The notes beneath the pieces were generated by a model. That model made no database searches. It saw only the letters and a program-made list of their open reading frames with translations, and was not told where the DNA came from. This document shows, in pieces, positions 1 through 8,045 of a DNA stretch of 64,000 nucleotides; within the stretch, counting starts at the first letter, position 1, and each line of letters opens with the position of its first letter. The position numbers and the translations under genes are program-made. This stretch comes from Liquorilactobacillus mali (GTDB lineage: Bacteria > Bacillota > Bacilli > Lactobacillales > Lactobacillaceae): the NCBI RefSeq assembly GCF_001437155.1, contig NZ_JQAR01000007.1, forward strand, positions 30,112 to 94,111, read 5' to 3'.

Positions 1-128
1 ACTTGTGTCCTTTGCTCTAATTCAAAACGTTCACGAATTACTTTAACCCCAAAAGTAGTCGGCACAAAAACATTTTCCCTTTTTTGGCTGAACTCTTGAG
101 CTTCTTTTTCCAATGAAATTAGACGCAA
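1..128 (-). CDS. 5' end of an unidentified gene, cut by the window edge
   Basis: An open frame starts at a TTG (126-128) and runs without a stop to base 1, giving about 42 residues that begin MRLISLEKEAQ and continue with a mixed charged/hydrophobic sequence. A good ribosome binding site (GGGGAG, about 135-140) lies 6 nt upstream of the TTG, directly after the dtd stop codon, so it is probably the next gene of the rel-dtd operon. I do not recognise the family. It is not the start of histidyl-tRNA synthetase, which often follows dtd in Firmicutes. Only the N-terminus is visible, so function is left open. Confidence 0.55.
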   Translation of the reverse strand, partial: MRLISLEKEAQEFSQKRENVFVPTTFGVKVIRERFELEQRTQ

Positions 129-140
129 TAGACTCTCCCC

Positions 141-590
141 CTACTTGAGATTATCTGTATCATAAATGATAGTTACTGGACCGTCATTCGTCAGTGCCAC
201 TTGCATATCAGCACCAAAAACTCCTTCCCTAACAACTATCCCTTCTTGACTCAAGGTTTTATTGAAAATCTCATAGTTTTTCTTTGCCTCTTCTGGATTC
301 TGTGCCGCAGTGAAGCTTGGTCGGTTACCCTTTTTCAAAGCCGCATATAAGGTAAACTGCGAGATAGACAAAATCTCCCCTTGGACCTGAGCGATGCTGA
401 GATTCATTTTACCTTCAGAATCAGAAAAAACGCGCAGCTGACTGATCTTATGAACTAAGTACTTGATCTCATCAGCCCCATCACCTTCTTCAAAACCAAC
501 AAGCAGTAAGAAACCATTAGATATTTTGTTATATATTTTATTATTGATTGTAACACTTGCCTGACTAACTCTTTGCACTACAACTCTCAC
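141..590 (-). CDS. dtd: D-aminoacyl-tRNA deacylase
   Basis: Hydrolyses D-amino acids (and mischarged glycine) from tRNA in the cytoplasm, keeping D-residues out of translation. The 149 residues match the usual family length. Both family signatures are visible: SQFTL at residues 77-81 and NDGPVT at 135-140, the pair that forms the active site in the dimer. Translation starts at a GTG (588-590), with AAGGAG about 10 nt upstream overlapping the end of rel. It lies 15 nt downstream of rel on the same strand; rel-dtd is a very common Firmicutes pair and the two are probably co-transcribed. Confidence 0.96.
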   Translation of the reverse strand: MRVVVQRVSQASVTINNKIYNKISNGFLLLVGFEEGDGADEIKYLVHKISQLRVFSDSEGKMNLSIAQVQGEILSISQFTLYAALKKGNRPSFTAAQNPEEAKKNYEIFNKTLSQEGIVVREGVFGADMQVALTNDGPVTIIYDTDNLK

Positions 591-605
591 TTGCTAGCTT
601 TCTCC

Positions 606-2831
606 TTAATGAATTGTTCTCTTAACTACGTAAACATCTGGAACACGTTTAATATTATCAATAACCCTCTGCAAATGAATCCCATCACGAATTCCGACAG
701 TCACATCCATCGTTGCAAGCTTATTATTATCCACTCGCCCATTGACTGAGTTCAATTGACGAGTACTATTATTAAGTGCTTGTAAAACATCATTCAGTAA
801 GCCTGAACGGTTGTACCCTTGGATTTGTAAGTCCGCATTATAAAATGTTTTGGCATCAGGAACAATATTCCAAGTAACATCGATAAAGCGGCTTCCAGAC
901 TGTTTGGCATTCTTCACATTTGGACAGTCTACACGATGAACAGAAACTCCGCGTCCCTTTGTAATATAGCCTACGATTTTGTCGCCTGGAATCGGATTAC
1001 AGCAGTGACTCAACCTAACTAATAGGTTATCAACTCCTGCAATTATCACACCTTCATCGCTCTTGGGCTTTTGTGTACTTTGCCCATTTTCCTTCGTAAG
1101 TTCTTGGTGATCTTCCAACAAAGCCTTTTCTTCTTGCCGCTTACGGGTTGATTCTTGTTCAGCCCTAATTTTTTCGGTAAGAGTGTTAATGACCCCAAGT
1201 GGTGCAACCTCACCAAAACCGATTGCTGCAAACAAATCATCTGCACTTGAAAATTTACGTTTCTTCAAAACCTTTGCAATGTTATCATTTGTCAAAACAG
1301 CCTTGGGCTCAAAACCCATTTCTAGTAAATTCTCATCAATAATTTCCTTACCCTTATCGATGTTTTCAACTCGATCCTGTTGCTTAAAGAAACGTTTTAT
1401 CTTGTTACGTGCCTTATTTGTATGCACCAGCTTTAACCAGTCTTGACTAGGGCCTGCAGAGTTTGATGAAGTCAAAATATCAACAATATCACCATTTTTA
1501 ACCTGGTAATCAAGCGGTACCATCTTCCCATTGACCTTTGTTCCAACAGTCTTATTCCCAATTTCAGTGTGAATAGAATAAGCCATGTCTAGCGGGCCTG
1601 CACCCTTAGGCAACTCAAATACATCACCTTTAGGAGTAAATACGTAAACACGATCTCCAAATAAATCGCCTTTGACACTCTCAACAAATTCAGCAGCATC
1701 ACTGCTTTCATCCTGCAATTCAATTATTTCTTTAAACCAATTAAGTTTTGTTCCAGTATCATCATTGGCAACTGCCTCAGTCTTGCCTTCTTTATATGCC
1801 CAATGAGCAGCAATACCATATTCAGCAACCCGGTGCATTTCAGAAGTTCTGATCTGCACTTCAAAAGGTTGACCTTTCGGACCAATCACAGTTGTATGGA
1901 GCGATTGATACATATTTGCTTTTGGCATTGCTATATAGTCTTTAAAGCGCCCTGGCATGGGTTTCCACTGAGTATGAATTGCTCCTAAAACCGCGTAACA
2001 ATCCTTGATAGAATGTACGATAACCCTAACAGCCAACAAATCATAAATCTGACTAAATTGTTTGTGCTGATCCTTCATTTTACGGTAAATTGAATAGATA
2101 TGCTTTGGGCGCCCATAAATTTCGCAATCAACATTTAAGTCCACAATTGATTTCTTGATATCAACAATTGCTTTATCGATATACTGAACTCTCTCTGTTC
2201 TCTTCGAATTCATTAGATGCACAATTCGATAGTATTGCTGTGGATTGAGATAACGCAAAGAAACGTCCTCTAACTCCCACTTGATCGTGCTGATACCTAA
2301 ACGATCAGCAAGTGGAGCATAAATCTCAAGTGTTTCATTAGCAATTCTGCGTTGCTTGTCAGGACGCAAATGAGACAAGGTCCGCATGTTATGCAAACGA
2401 TCAGCAAGCTTCACGATAATAACTCTTAAGTCTTTGGACATTGCTAATAATAATTTACGGTGATTCTCAGCTAATTGCTGCTGATGTGATTTATATTGAA
2501 TCTTACTAAGCTTAGTAACCCCATCAACAATTATTTCGACATCCTTACCGAATAATTCAGCTAGATCTCCCAAAGTGACTGGTGTATCTTCGACGACATC
2601 ATGAAGAAAACCAGCACAAACTGTCGCCGGATCCATTTTCAAGTCCACAAGTATTCCCGCAACCTGTATCGGATGAATAATGTATGGCTCACCTGACTGA
2701 CGATGTTGATCTTTATGCACATAATTAGCAAAGTCATACGCCTTCTTCACTAATGCTACATGCTTTTCATTCATATATTTCTGGACACCTCTGATTACAT
2801 CATCCGCACTCCAGTTAGTTTCTTTTTCCAT
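606..2831 (-). CDS. rel: Bifunctional (p)ppGpp synthetase/hydrolase (RSH family)
   Basis: Makes and degrades the stringent-response alarmone (p)ppGpp. From the chosen ATG the protein is 741 residues, standard for long RSH enzymes. Domains in order: HD hydrolase (His53 and HDVVED at 77-82, the metal-binding residues), synthetase domain (roughly 230-360, with YQSLHTT and EVQIRT), TGS (about 395-455), a zinc-finger-like region (SHCCNPIPGD) and a C-terminal ACT domain (about 660-741). Both catalytic halves look intact, so it should be bifunctional. The ATG at 2829-2831 is preferred over an in-frame TTG at 2844-2846 because GGGAG lies 8 nt upstream of it. Confidence 0.97.
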   Translation of the reverse strand: MEKETNWSADDVIRGVQKYMNEKHVALVKKAYDFANYVHKDQHRQSGEPYIIHPIQVAGILVDLKMDPATVCAGFLHDVVEDTPVTLGDLAELFGKDVEIIVDGVTKLSKIQYKSHQQQLAENHRKLLLAMSKDLRVIIVKLADRLHNMRTLSHLRPDKQRRIANETLEIYAPLADRLGISTIKWELEDVSLRYLNPQQYYRIVHLMNSKRTERVQYIDKAIVDIKKSIVDLNVDCEIYGRPKHIYSIYRKMKDQHKQFSQIYDLLAVRVIVHSIKDCYAVLGAIHTQWKPMPGRFKDYIAMPKANMYQSLHTTVIGPKGQPFEVQIRTSEMHRVAEYGIAAHWAYKEGKTEAVANDDTGTKLNWFKEIIELQDESSDAAEFVESVKGDLFGDRVYVFTPKGDVFELPKGAGPLDMAYSIHTEIGNKTVGTKVNGKMVPLDYQVKNGDIVDILTSSNSAGPSQDWLKLVHTNKARNKIKRFFKQQDRVENIDKGKEIIDENLLEMGFEPKAVLTNDNIAKVLKKRKFSSADDLFAAIGFGEVAPLGVINTLTEKIRAEQESTRKRQEEKALLEDHQELTKENGQSTQKPKSDEGVIIAGVDNLLVRLSHCCNPIPGDKIVGYITKGRGVSVHRVDCPNVKNAKQSGSRFIDVTWNIVPDAKTFYNADLQIQGYNRSGLLNDVLQALNNSTRQLNSVNGRVDNNKLATMDVTVGIRDGIHLQRVIDNIKRVPDVYVVKRTIH

Positions 2832-2848
2832 AATGTCCACTCCCAAAA

Positions 2849-2965
2849 TCAGCTAATCTTCCTCTTTTTCTCCAATTCCGCTAAAACTCTGCAAATATAA
2901 AAAGAAATGTGATAAAAGTTTTCATCCCTCTCAAACACATTTTCCTCAAAAGCCAATTCTGCCAT
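2849..2965 (-). CDS. Possible 38-residue ORF upstream of rel
   Basis: A short frame, ATG at 2963-2965 to TGA at 2849-2851, fills most of the gap between the small membrane protein gene and rel. The predicted peptide is charged and amphipathic (starts MAELAFEENVF, ends EKKRKIS). There is no convincing ribosome binding site, only an A-rich stretch, and no family is recognised. It may be chance coding in a rel leader. It is listed because it sits exactly between two genes, has intact start and stop, and ends just before the rel binding site. Confidence 0.25.
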   Translation of the reverse strand: MAELAFEENVFERDENFYHISFYICRVLAELEKKRKIS

Positions 2966-2978
2966 AATACTTTTTAAA

Positions 2979-3305
2979 CTAATCCTTAACTGCACCATAC
3001 GTTAAGAAACCGATTAAGAGATAAACAATGGCAATATAATATGCAAAACTCTCAAAAAATAACCTAACCCCAATAAGATATAAAATTGGAAAAAAGAACA
3101 AATAGATAAATGGCTGTTTCCTAATACCCACAATCAGTCCAGATATGATCGTAAACACTACGTTGATTCCAAAAAATGCAAAAGTATATTGTTGAACATC
3201 TGTTAGGTTAATAAAACTAAAGATAATTGGAACGACAATTGCTACCGCAGTTGCAAATGCTAGATACCATAATGTTGTTAATGAAAATATATTTTTCGAA
3301 GTCAT
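2979..3305 (-). CDS. Small four-helix membrane protein, unknown function
   Basis: 108 residues, almost entirely hydrophobic, with about four transmembrane segments (roughly residues 11-31, 40-60, 66-83, 86-105) and short charged loops (IRKQ, VKD). GAGGATTT precedes the ATG at 3303-3305 with normal spacing. It is 34 nt downstream of rsmE and upstream of rel on the same strand, so it is probably part of the prmA-rsmE-rel transcription unit. No motif indicates transport or enzymatic activity; I do not assign a function. Confidence 0.75.
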   Translation of the reverse strand: MTSKNIFSLTTLWYLAFATAVAIVVPIIFSFINLTDVQQYTFAFFGINVVFTIISGLIVGIRKQPFIYLFFFPILYLIGVRLFFESFAYYIAIVYLLIGFLTYGAVKD

Positions 3306-3339
3306 TTTAAATCCTCACTTAATTATAATTGTCTATATT

Positions 3340-4098
3340 CTACCCTAATTCTATTGCGAATGAAAGTGCCGAGAGCAGATACAAAGGAGCCGTCTCAGCA
3401 CGCATAATCCTTGGACCTAATCCTGCAAAAACAAAATTGTTTTTTCCCATATAATCCACTTCCCCGGGTGATATTCCACCCTCTGGTCCAAAAATGGCGA
3501 GTAATTCAGGCCTTTTTAAGTCTGTGATTTCCCTTTTCATCGATTCAGTTAATTCAAATAAGTTACTTTTTTCACCTTTTTTTGCTGACTCCTCATAAGC
3601 AACTAATTTATAATCAAAACCTGACAGTTCAATTGTAGTCAGACTTTGATTGTATTGAACAGTAGGAACCTTGGTTCTATGAGACTGTTGAGCAGCATTC
3701 AGAGCAACTTTACTCAAACGTTCTACTTTTTTCGTCACTTTTTTTTGGTCCCATTTTGCAACAGAGAATTCTCCAGCAAAAAAAATAAATTCACTGGCAC
3801 CAAGTTCAGTTCCCTTTTGCACAATCCACTCGGCTTTATCACTTTTGGATAATGCACAGGCAATTGTCACATGAACAGGCAATTCAACCTTAGTTTCAAT
3901 CCAATTGATCAGAACAGCTCTTGCCTCTTCTTTAGTAACTTGTATTATTCTCATCAATGCTACCTTTTGGGTCTTCAAAACAAGTTCAAAACGGCTATCC
4001 ACATGCAATCTCATAACCCTAATTGCATGATGATAGATTTCTGCTGGTAGGACTAATTCATCAGCTATCTCGGACTTATCAATGAAATAACGCTGCAT
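3340..4098 (-). CDS. rsmE: 16S rRNA (uracil-1498-N3)-methyltransferase
   Basis: SAM-dependent SPOUT-class enzyme that methylates U1498 of 16S rRNA in the assembled 30S subunit. The 252-residue length is typical. An N-terminal PUA-like part carries YHHAIRVMR (22-30). The C-terminal knot region shows GPEGG at 204-208 and LGPRIMRAETA at 227-237, the SAM-binding signature. Its ribosome binding site (GGAGG) lies inside the last codons of prmA and only 3 nt separate the two genes, so they are translationally coupled; prmA-rsmE is a conserved pair. Confidence 0.96.
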   Translation of the reverse strand: MQRYFIDKSEIADELVLPAEIYHHAIRVMRLHVDSRFELVLKTQKVALMRIIQVTKEEARAVLINWIETKVELPVHVTIACALSKSDKAEWIVQKGTELGASEFIFFAGEFSVAKWDQKKVTKKVERLSKVALNAAQQSHRTKVPTVQYNQSLTTIELSGFDYKLVAYEESAKKGEKSNLFELTESMKREITDLKRPELLAIFGPEGGISPGEVDYMGKNNFVFAGLGPRIMRAETAPLYLLSALSFAIELG

Positions 4099-4101
4099 TT
4101 C

Positions 4102-4998
4102 TCAATCCTCCAAATCTTTTTGAGCAATAATCGCGATCCATTTTCCATCGCTCAAAGTCTCAATAATCTTTAATCCCGTTGCTCGAACCTTTGCAACCAT
4201 TTCCTCTTCCTTTTCAACAATGATTCCCGCCATGATAAGTTTGCCCTGTGGTCTCAAATGTTCCATTACCTGTGGTAGCAATAATGTCTGCACCTCCGGT
4301 AAAATATTGGCGAGTATAAGGTCTGCTTGTCCCTTTGATCCATCCAATAAACTATTCAATTCCAGCTTAACATTATCAATATCTTTATTTAATTCTAAAT
4401 TTTTCCTTGCAGATATGATTGCTTCATCTTCGACATCACAAGCATAGACACTCTTAACACCCAGTAAACTTGCAGCAATACTTAATATTCCAGTGCCAGT
4501 GCCAACATCAAAAACAACTTCATTTCCACGTATATGGTCCTCTAGTGCACGCAAAGCAAGAACTGTCGTCGGATGTGTCCCAGTTCCAAATGCTTGCTGC
4601 GGATCCAACCTAATGACAATTTCCGAATTTTGGTGTTTCTTGTATTCCTCCCAAAAAGGAACAACTGTCAAAAAACGAGTAATTCTTTGTGCGTGATAAT
4701 ACTTCTCCCACTCATTTTTCCAGGTTTGATCGTCTATGATACCATACTTGATAGAAACACCTTCAGTATCAAAGCCATACTCCTTAAGCTTGGTAATACG
4801 TGTCTTAATAAGGTCAACTTTGTCATTGATATTTTGCTGTAACTCAAAGAAGCCGCTGATAATAATGGAATGACTCCGGCCTGTCAAAAAATCGTCATCG
4901 TCCTTCTCAATTCCCTGTGCTTCTAAATCTAAAAAGATATTCTCAAGTGGTGCCTGCAATTCATTATTAGCCTTGATCGTCAATTTACCCCAGCGCAA
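4102..4998 (-). CDS. prmA: Ribosomal protein L11 methyltransferase
   Basis: SAM-dependent methyltransferase acting on ribosomal protein L11. The 298-residue protein is slightly short for the family (usually about 310-315). Key motifs: GTGTHPTT at 138-145, DVGTGTG at 164-170 (SAM binding) and LILANILPEV in the catalytic domain, with an N-terminal substrate-binding domain. The start is a TTG (4996-4998) with GGAGG 7 nt upstream; it gives the usual MRW-type N-terminus of lactobacillar PrmA. Residues around 33-40 (EKDDDDFL) are unusually acidic, but nothing suggests inactivation. Confidence 0.95.
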   Translation of the reverse strand: MRWGKLTIKANNELQAPLENIFLDLEAQGIEKDDDDFLTGRSHSIIISGFFELQQNINDKVDLIKTRITKLKEYGFDTEGVSIKYGIIDDQTWKNEWEKYYHAQRITRFLTVVPFWEEYKKHQNSEIVIRLDPQQAFGTGTHPTTVLALRALEDHIRGNEVVFDVGTGTGILSIAASLLGVKSVYACDVEDEAIISARKNLELNKDIDNVKLELNSLLDGSKGQADLILANILPEVQTLLLPQVMEHLRPQGKLIMAGIIVEKEEEMVAKVRATGLKIIETLSDGKWIAIIAQKDLED

Positions 4999-5039
4999 AT
5001 GAAATCCTCCAAACCGATTTTATCTCTTATACTTATCTC

Positions 5040-5537
5040 TTAAACTTCATAAGGTAGTGTACCAGATATACTTTTTTGTTTCTCTCTGACCAATTGCTCA
5101 AAGGTTTCTTCTGACCACTTTAATTCAAAATTCAGTAAAAAATCCAACTGGTCACTATTACTCAGAAAATGCTGCAAATTTTCGCGCCCAGATAACAATA
5201 TTACTTTCAAGTACTCCAAAAAGGCTACTCCTCGGGCTCTCTCCCAACCAGATTTGCCATTATACGCTATACAAGCCAAGAAGTCGTCACTCCAAGCCGG
5301 TTTAAAATTTTGCTTTGTACCGTCATATATAAGAATTGTGTCCACAAATTCTATCGGATTTTCTTTAGAGCTGTCACCGGTCATGTCCAATAAGAAATGC
5401 TGTCCCTTTTGTTCAATACTAAAAGTGATGTCAACTGTAAAAGTATGACCATCTTTGTCCCAAAGTAAGTCTAAACCCCCATCGAATCCTAGATTAGCCA
5501 AACCTGTAGTCAAAAACTCATTTAGACTTTGTTTCAT
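5040..5537 (-). CDS. DUF3013-like protein, unknown function
   Basis: About 165 residues from the preferred ATG at 5535-5537, which has AAGGA about 10 nt upstream. It resembles the DUF3013 proteins that lie beside prmA in lactobacilli and streptococci: N-terminal helix, DKDGHTFTVDI strand region, IEFVDTILIYD, and an acidic C-terminus. The frame stays open upstream to 5630, but that extension has no ribosome binding site and covers a repeat-like stretch (5571-5618), so I exclude it. Probably first gene of the prmA-rsmE operon. The role is unknown; family placement is from memory of the pattern, not a search. Confidence 0.65.
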   Translation of the reverse strand: MKQSLNEFLTTGLANLGFDGGLDLLWDKDGHTFTVDITFSIEQKGQHFLLDMTGDSSKENPIEFVDTILIYDGTKQNFKPAWSDDFLACIAYNGKSGWERARGVAFLEYLKVILLSGRENLQHFLSNSDQLDFLLNFELKWSEETFEQLVREKQKSISGTLPYEV

Positions 5538-5570
5538 CACTTCACCATCCTTATCAAGTTGAGAGTGTGC

Positions 5571-5618
5571 CATAGGCTGGTAAAATTCAAGTACTAACCT
5601 AAAATTACGGACATAATG
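5571..5618 (+). repeat. Short dispersed repeat, copy A
   Basis: This 48-base stretch matches 53782-53829 at about 39 of 48 positions in the same orientation, both containing CATAGG, GTAAAATT, TACTAAC and TAAAATTACG in order. Both copies are outside the likely coding limits of genes. It may be the worn end of an old insertion sequence or a small intergenic repeat; no transposase remains beside either copy. Confidence 0.45.
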
Positions 5619-5696
5619 CAACTTCATCATGAGTAATTTAAAGTTAAACAGAAAACTTTGACTTATGACCCAACCTCAATAAATAGTTGAAAAGTT

Positions 5697-5738
5697 ATTA
5701 CTATAATTAATAGTAATATTTCATCTTGTTTGTGACAA
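5697..5738 (-). promoter_or_regulatory. Promoter with palindrome over the -10, DUF3013-prmA operon
   Basis: On the minus strand TTGTCA (5733-5738) and TACTAT (5710-5715) are separated by 17 nt. A perfect inverted repeat, ATTACTAT-N5-ATAGTAAT (5697-5717), covers the -10. This looks like a sigma-A promoter with an operator. The regulator is unknown. The half-site loosely resembles Fur-family (Zur-type) AT-rich sites, and the neighbouring TetR operator has a different sequence. Confidence 0.5.
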
Positions 5739-5784
5739 CATATTTATTCATATATTTCCTCATTTAACCTTATTTAAACTTTTT

Positions 5785-6405
5785 TTAACTTAATTCTGCA
5801 CTTATCATGCTAGATAACAGCTTATAGCCACTCTGCAATATCAGTTGGCTCTTTTCGGGGTTGCCAAGTGCCTTCTGTGCTGTTCCTAAAGTGAACTGCC
5901 ATATTAAATCGCTTTTTATTCTAACTACATCGTTCTTACTTTCAAAAAACTCCAACAGACTATCAGTCAATTCTTTTTTTAATTGTTCGTATTCAGAAAT
6001 CTTGTAACTATCCTGCACCTGTCCGTTGTGAATTTCAAAAAAAATAATTGCATTCAAATAACCCTCGTAGGTGTTCAAAAAATTCTCAAATACCTTCCAA
6101 AAGACTGTAAATTGTTGTGTAGAATTTAAAGGATGACTTTCTTGCAGTTGAAGCTGTATCAATTCTAACAGTTGTTTGTACCCACGCAACATTATTTCAA
6201 AATATATCTGATTCTTACTATCGAAGTAGGTATAAAGCGTCTTCTTACTAAATTCTGCTTCCTTGGCAATTTCAGCAATGCTAGTTGCCTCAAAACCTTT
6301 TTTAAAGAACTTGTTTTCAGCAGCATCTAACAAGTCTTGTTTTTTTAATTCACGAATTTCAAATCGCCGTTCAATTTGCCCCAAAGTCATCACACCTACA
6401 CTCAT
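5785..6405 (-). CDS. TetR-family transcriptional regulator
   Basis: 206 residues with the family's N-terminal helix-turn-helix (about residues 24-68: LLDAAENKFFKKGFEATSIA then FSKKTLYTYFDSK) and a variable all-helical ligand domain, so the inducer cannot be read. The start is not firm: the ATG at 6403-6405 has no clear binding site, and a second in-frame ATG at 6388-6390 is possible. Its promoter overlaps strong palindromes (see 6425-6454), so it is probably autoregulated. The nearest potential target is the divergent nucleoside hydrolase gene. Confidence 0.9.
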   Translation of the reverse strand: MSVGVMTLGQIERRFEIRELKKQDLLDAAENKFFKKGFEATSIAEIAKEAEFSKKTLYTYFDSKNQIYFEIMLRGYKQLLELIQLQLQESHPLNSTQQFTVFWKVFENFLNTYEGYLNAIIFFEIHNGQVQDSYKISEYEQLKKELTDSLLEFFESKNDVVRIKSDLIWQFTLGTAQKALGNPEKSQLILQSGYKLLSSMISAELS

Positions 6406-6424
6406 ATTTTATAAAAGGTAACTC

Positions 6425-6454
6425 TAAGTATACTTATTATCACTATAAGTATAC
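6425..6454. promoter_or_regulatory. Probable TetR operator pair
   Basis: TAAGTATACTTA (6425-6436) is a perfect 12-base palindrome. The larger arrangement GTATACTTA-N9-TAAGTATAC (6428-6454) is also a perfect inverted repeat. It overlaps the -10 and start region of the tetR promoter, as expected for an autoregulated TetR protein. Assignment to this TetR is by position only. Confidence 0.65.
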
Positions 6455-6476
6455 CGCAATAAACTTTTAGTTTCAA
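6448..6476 (-). promoter_or_regulatory. tetR promoter
   Basis: TTGAAA (6471-6476), 17-nt spacer, TATACT (6448-6453) on the minus strand: near-consensus sigma-A promoter. The -10 lies within the right half of the operator palindrome, about 45 nt upstream of the tetR start codon. Confidence 0.7.
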
Positions 6477-6581
6477 TTATCTTTATCTTTATTCAACAAC
6501 CGGACATCTAGTCACTTTTACTATTATTTGGTAAGATATGGGTAAATAACAAATACATATTTGAAATTCTGGAGGCAGCAA

Positions 6582-7541
6582 ATGGCTAAATATAAAATGA
6601 TATTGGACTTAGATACAGGTATTGATGATGCACTAGCATTGGCATATGCACTAGCAGATCAGGACTGTGATTTAATTGGAATCATCGGTTCTTACGGAAA
6701 TGTTCTCATTGAGCAAGGAACGCAAAATAGTCTTGACTTGCTTTCATTGCTTGGAGCTAGTGATGTTCCCGTCTATGCAGGACTCTCACATTCGTCAACT
6801 ACTTCAAGCTTCACTGTGCAACCAGTTAGTGCTCGAATTCATGGAAACAACGGTGTAGCAAACTTGAAAATTGATCGTGCCTCGACAAAGGTCGAAAGAC
6901 AGTCTGGTGTCGATTTCCTAATTGATGCTGTCCACAAATACCAAAAGGACCTGCTGCTAGTTCCAACTGGTCCACTTACTAATCTGGCTGCTGCAATTAA
7001 GAAGGATCCTACAATTACAAAATTAATTGGTCATGTCACGCTGATGGGCGGAGCACTAACAGTTCCTGGCAATGTTAGTCCGGTTTCAGAGGCAAATATT
7101 CATCAAGATCCAGAGGCAGCAAATGATGTATTCCAATCCGATATTCCCTTAACAATGGTCGGTTTAGATGTTACTACTCGAACACTCTTAACTAATAAAG
7201 AAACTGCGATTTGGCGTAATCTTAAGACAAAATCTGGGGATGTTTATGCTGATCTAGTTGATTACTATATTGATGCTTATAAAGAAACAAACCCTCATCT
7301 AAACGGATGCGCTCTTCACGATCCTCTTGCTGTGGCAGCTGCACTTGAGCCAAAACTCCTTGAGACAATTTACTTAAATATGAAAGTAGATACCACAAAG
7401 CCTTATGAAGGGCGTACAATTGGGGATGAAACTCGTTTGAACTTGCCTGCGACAACAACACAAGCAGCTGTTAATGTCGATGTTGAGCGTTTCGTTACAA
7501 AATTTATGGAGCGGCTAACAACATTATTCGAGAAACACTAA
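6582..7541 (+). CDS. Inosine/uridine-preferring nucleoside hydrolase family enzyme
   Basis: Splits ribonucleosides into base and ribose for nucleoside salvage. From the ATG at 6582 (GGAGG 6 nt upstream) the protein is 319 residues, typical for the family. The calcium-binding N-terminal signature DLDTGIDDALAL (Asp11, Asp15, Asp16) is intact. Near the C-terminus HDPLAVAAAL supplies the conserved His-Asp pair. An upstream in-frame ATG at 6561 lacks a binding site. It is divergent from tetR and 13 nt upstream of a small membrane-protein gene. Exact base preference cannot be read from sequence. Confidence 0.92.
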   Translation: MAKYKMILDLDTGIDDALALAYALADQDCDLIGIIGSYGNVLIEQGTQNSLDLLSLLGASDVPVYAGLSHSSTTSSFTVQPVSARIHGNNGVANLKIDRASTKVERQSGVDFLIDAVHKYQKDLLLVPTGPLTNLAAAIKKDPTITKLIGHVTLMGGALTVPGNVSPVSEANIHQDPEAANDVFQSDIPLTMVGLDVTTRTLLTNKETAIWRNLKTKSGDVYADLVDYYIDAYKETNPHLNGCALHDPLAVAAALEPKLLETIYLNMKVDTTKPYEGRTIGDETRLNLPATTTQAAVNVDVERFVTKFMERLTTLFEKH

Positions 7542-7554
7542 TTGAGGTGATAAA

Positions 7555-7899
7555 ATGACAAAAGTTGCTTTAGGACTGTATATCTTCTGGATAATTTTGT
7601 TGATACTCAAATATATCTCGATGGAAAAAGATGAGTCTTTTTCTTATTTTCGCGTCTTCTTTGGAAGAATTGCCTGGTATCGAAATTCAAGGGTTCTAAT
7701 ATTATTGATCAGCTTGTTCCTAGTCGAAATCTTTCTTCCACTTAAACAGATATACCTTCTCTTTTTCATCACAGGATGTATAACCATTCTTATGCCATTT
7801 GCTAATTTCAAGTTTAGGGCAGGCAAAATTTGGTCAAGTCTGATTGTACTGCTAATCGGTATTTGCGTAACTGGATTTTCAAGCCTGTTCATTTTCTAG
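7555..7899 (+). CDS. Small membrane protein, unknown function
   Basis: 114 residues with about four hydrophobic segments (roughly 2-20, 47-66, 67-82, 93-113) separated by basic loops, including FGRIAWYRNSR. GAGGTGATAAA precedes the ATG at 7555, 13 nt after the nucleoside hydrolase stop, so the two are probably one transcript ended by the terminator at 7968-8009. It could be a membrane partner or simply co-transcribed. No family recognised. Confidence 0.7.
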   Translation: MTKVALGLYIFWIILLILKYISMEKDESFSYFRVFFGRIAWYRNSRVLILLISLFLVEIFLPLKQIYLLFFITGCITILMPFANFKFRAGKIWSSLIVLLIGICVTGFSSLFIF

Positions 7900-7967
7900 A
7901 ATTGTTTAGGTTTATTGAAAAGAAATAAGTTGATTGCTCTAGTACTATTTTATTGTTCACAAAAATG

Positions 7968-8009
7968 AGTCAGGTCAAAAGTTAGCTCTTGACCTGACTT
8001 ATTTTTTTT
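7968..8009 (+). terminator. Rho-independent terminator; member of a dispersed hairpin family
   Basis: AGTCAGGTCA (7968-7977) pairs perfectly with TGACCTGACT (7990-7999), followed by T-rich sequence (8000-8009). Ends the nucleoside hydrolase/membrane protein transcript. The loop and stem sequence (GGTCAAAAGTTA) closely resemble hairpins at 50631, 58043, 59599 and 61561. Confidence 0.85.
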
Positions 8010-8045
8010 CATTCATCCATCGGTACCTTAATGACATAAGGTATA

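Noticed and set aside
5538..5630. N-terminal extension of the DUF3013-like protein to 196 residues
   Set aside because: No ribosome binding site at 5630, and the region carries a repeat shared with 53782; the ATG at 5535-5537 is better.
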